Part shown: piece after piece, positions 5,652-5,652 of the stretch
Layout of the letters: each line of letters starts with the position of its first letter
Position numbering within the stretch: the first letter of the stretch is position 1
NCBI GenBank assembly: GCA_023457895.1
Contig: JAEXAY010000014.1
Location: 1 to 5,652, forward strand
Direction of reading: 5' to 3'
DNA length: 5,652 nt
DNA from: Pseudomonadota bacterium
Lineage (GTDB): Bacteria > Pseudomonadota > Alphaproteobacteria > Sphingomonadales > Sphingomonadaceae
Position numbers and translations under genes: made by a program
The notes under the pieces: generated by a model
Database searches by the model: none
The model's input: the letters and a program-made list of their open reading frames with translations, nothing else
Told to the model about the DNA's origin: nothing

Positions 5652-5652
5652 G

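Overview
The window is a piece of accessory, mobile DNA from a Gram-positive anaerobe, most likely a gut Clostridia (Lachnospiraceae or Oscillospiraceae type). The evidence is strong AGGAGG-type ribosome binding sites, a TnpX/TndX-like large serine recombinase, a DUF3847 protein, a MobA/MobL (MOBQ) relaxase, and a VirD4 fragment that reads like the coupling proteins of Tn1549-like conjugative elements. Species cannot be named from the sequence. Every gene lies on the minus strand, so transcription runs from base 5652 down to base 1.

Right part (5652 to about 1605): a mobilisation and replication module. A small DUF3847 protein (5355-5651) is followed by about 240 non-coding bases packed with hairpins. 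Their left-hand end, seen from DUF3847, carries an RSF1010/R1162-like oriT core (TAAGTGCGCCCT, 5329-5340). Next come the MOBQ relaxase (3601-5115), whose stop is interleaved with the start signals of the next gene, and a fused Toprim-primase/RepA-like helicase (1685-3586). Together they would nick at oriT, move one strand, and prime and unwind DNA for replication of the excised or transferred element.

Middle (about 930-1601): an in-frame internal fragment of a virD4/tcpA coupling-protein gene. It keeps the Walker A ATPase motif but lacks the N-terminal membrane anchor and the C-terminal part with Walker B. Both edges are abrupt, which is best read as two separate joins of foreign DNA to one virD4 gene.

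Left part (1-929): the end of a second element. Its outer end at 929/930 is marked by a 22-base imperfect inverted repeat (870-929), followed by the ribosome binding site and start of a large serine recombinase that runs off the window at base 1. The virD4 frame continues without a stop through the repeat and into the recombinase, so an open VirD4-recombinase fusion frame exists.

The picture is of nested mobile elements: one or two mobilizable elements placed in the coupling-protein gene of a conjugative element. I see no defence system, CRISPR array, tRNA or rRNA. The most notable items are the doubly truncated virD4 gene with its in-frame fusion, the inverted repeat at the junction, the structured oriT region, and an AUA codon where the relaxase start is expected.
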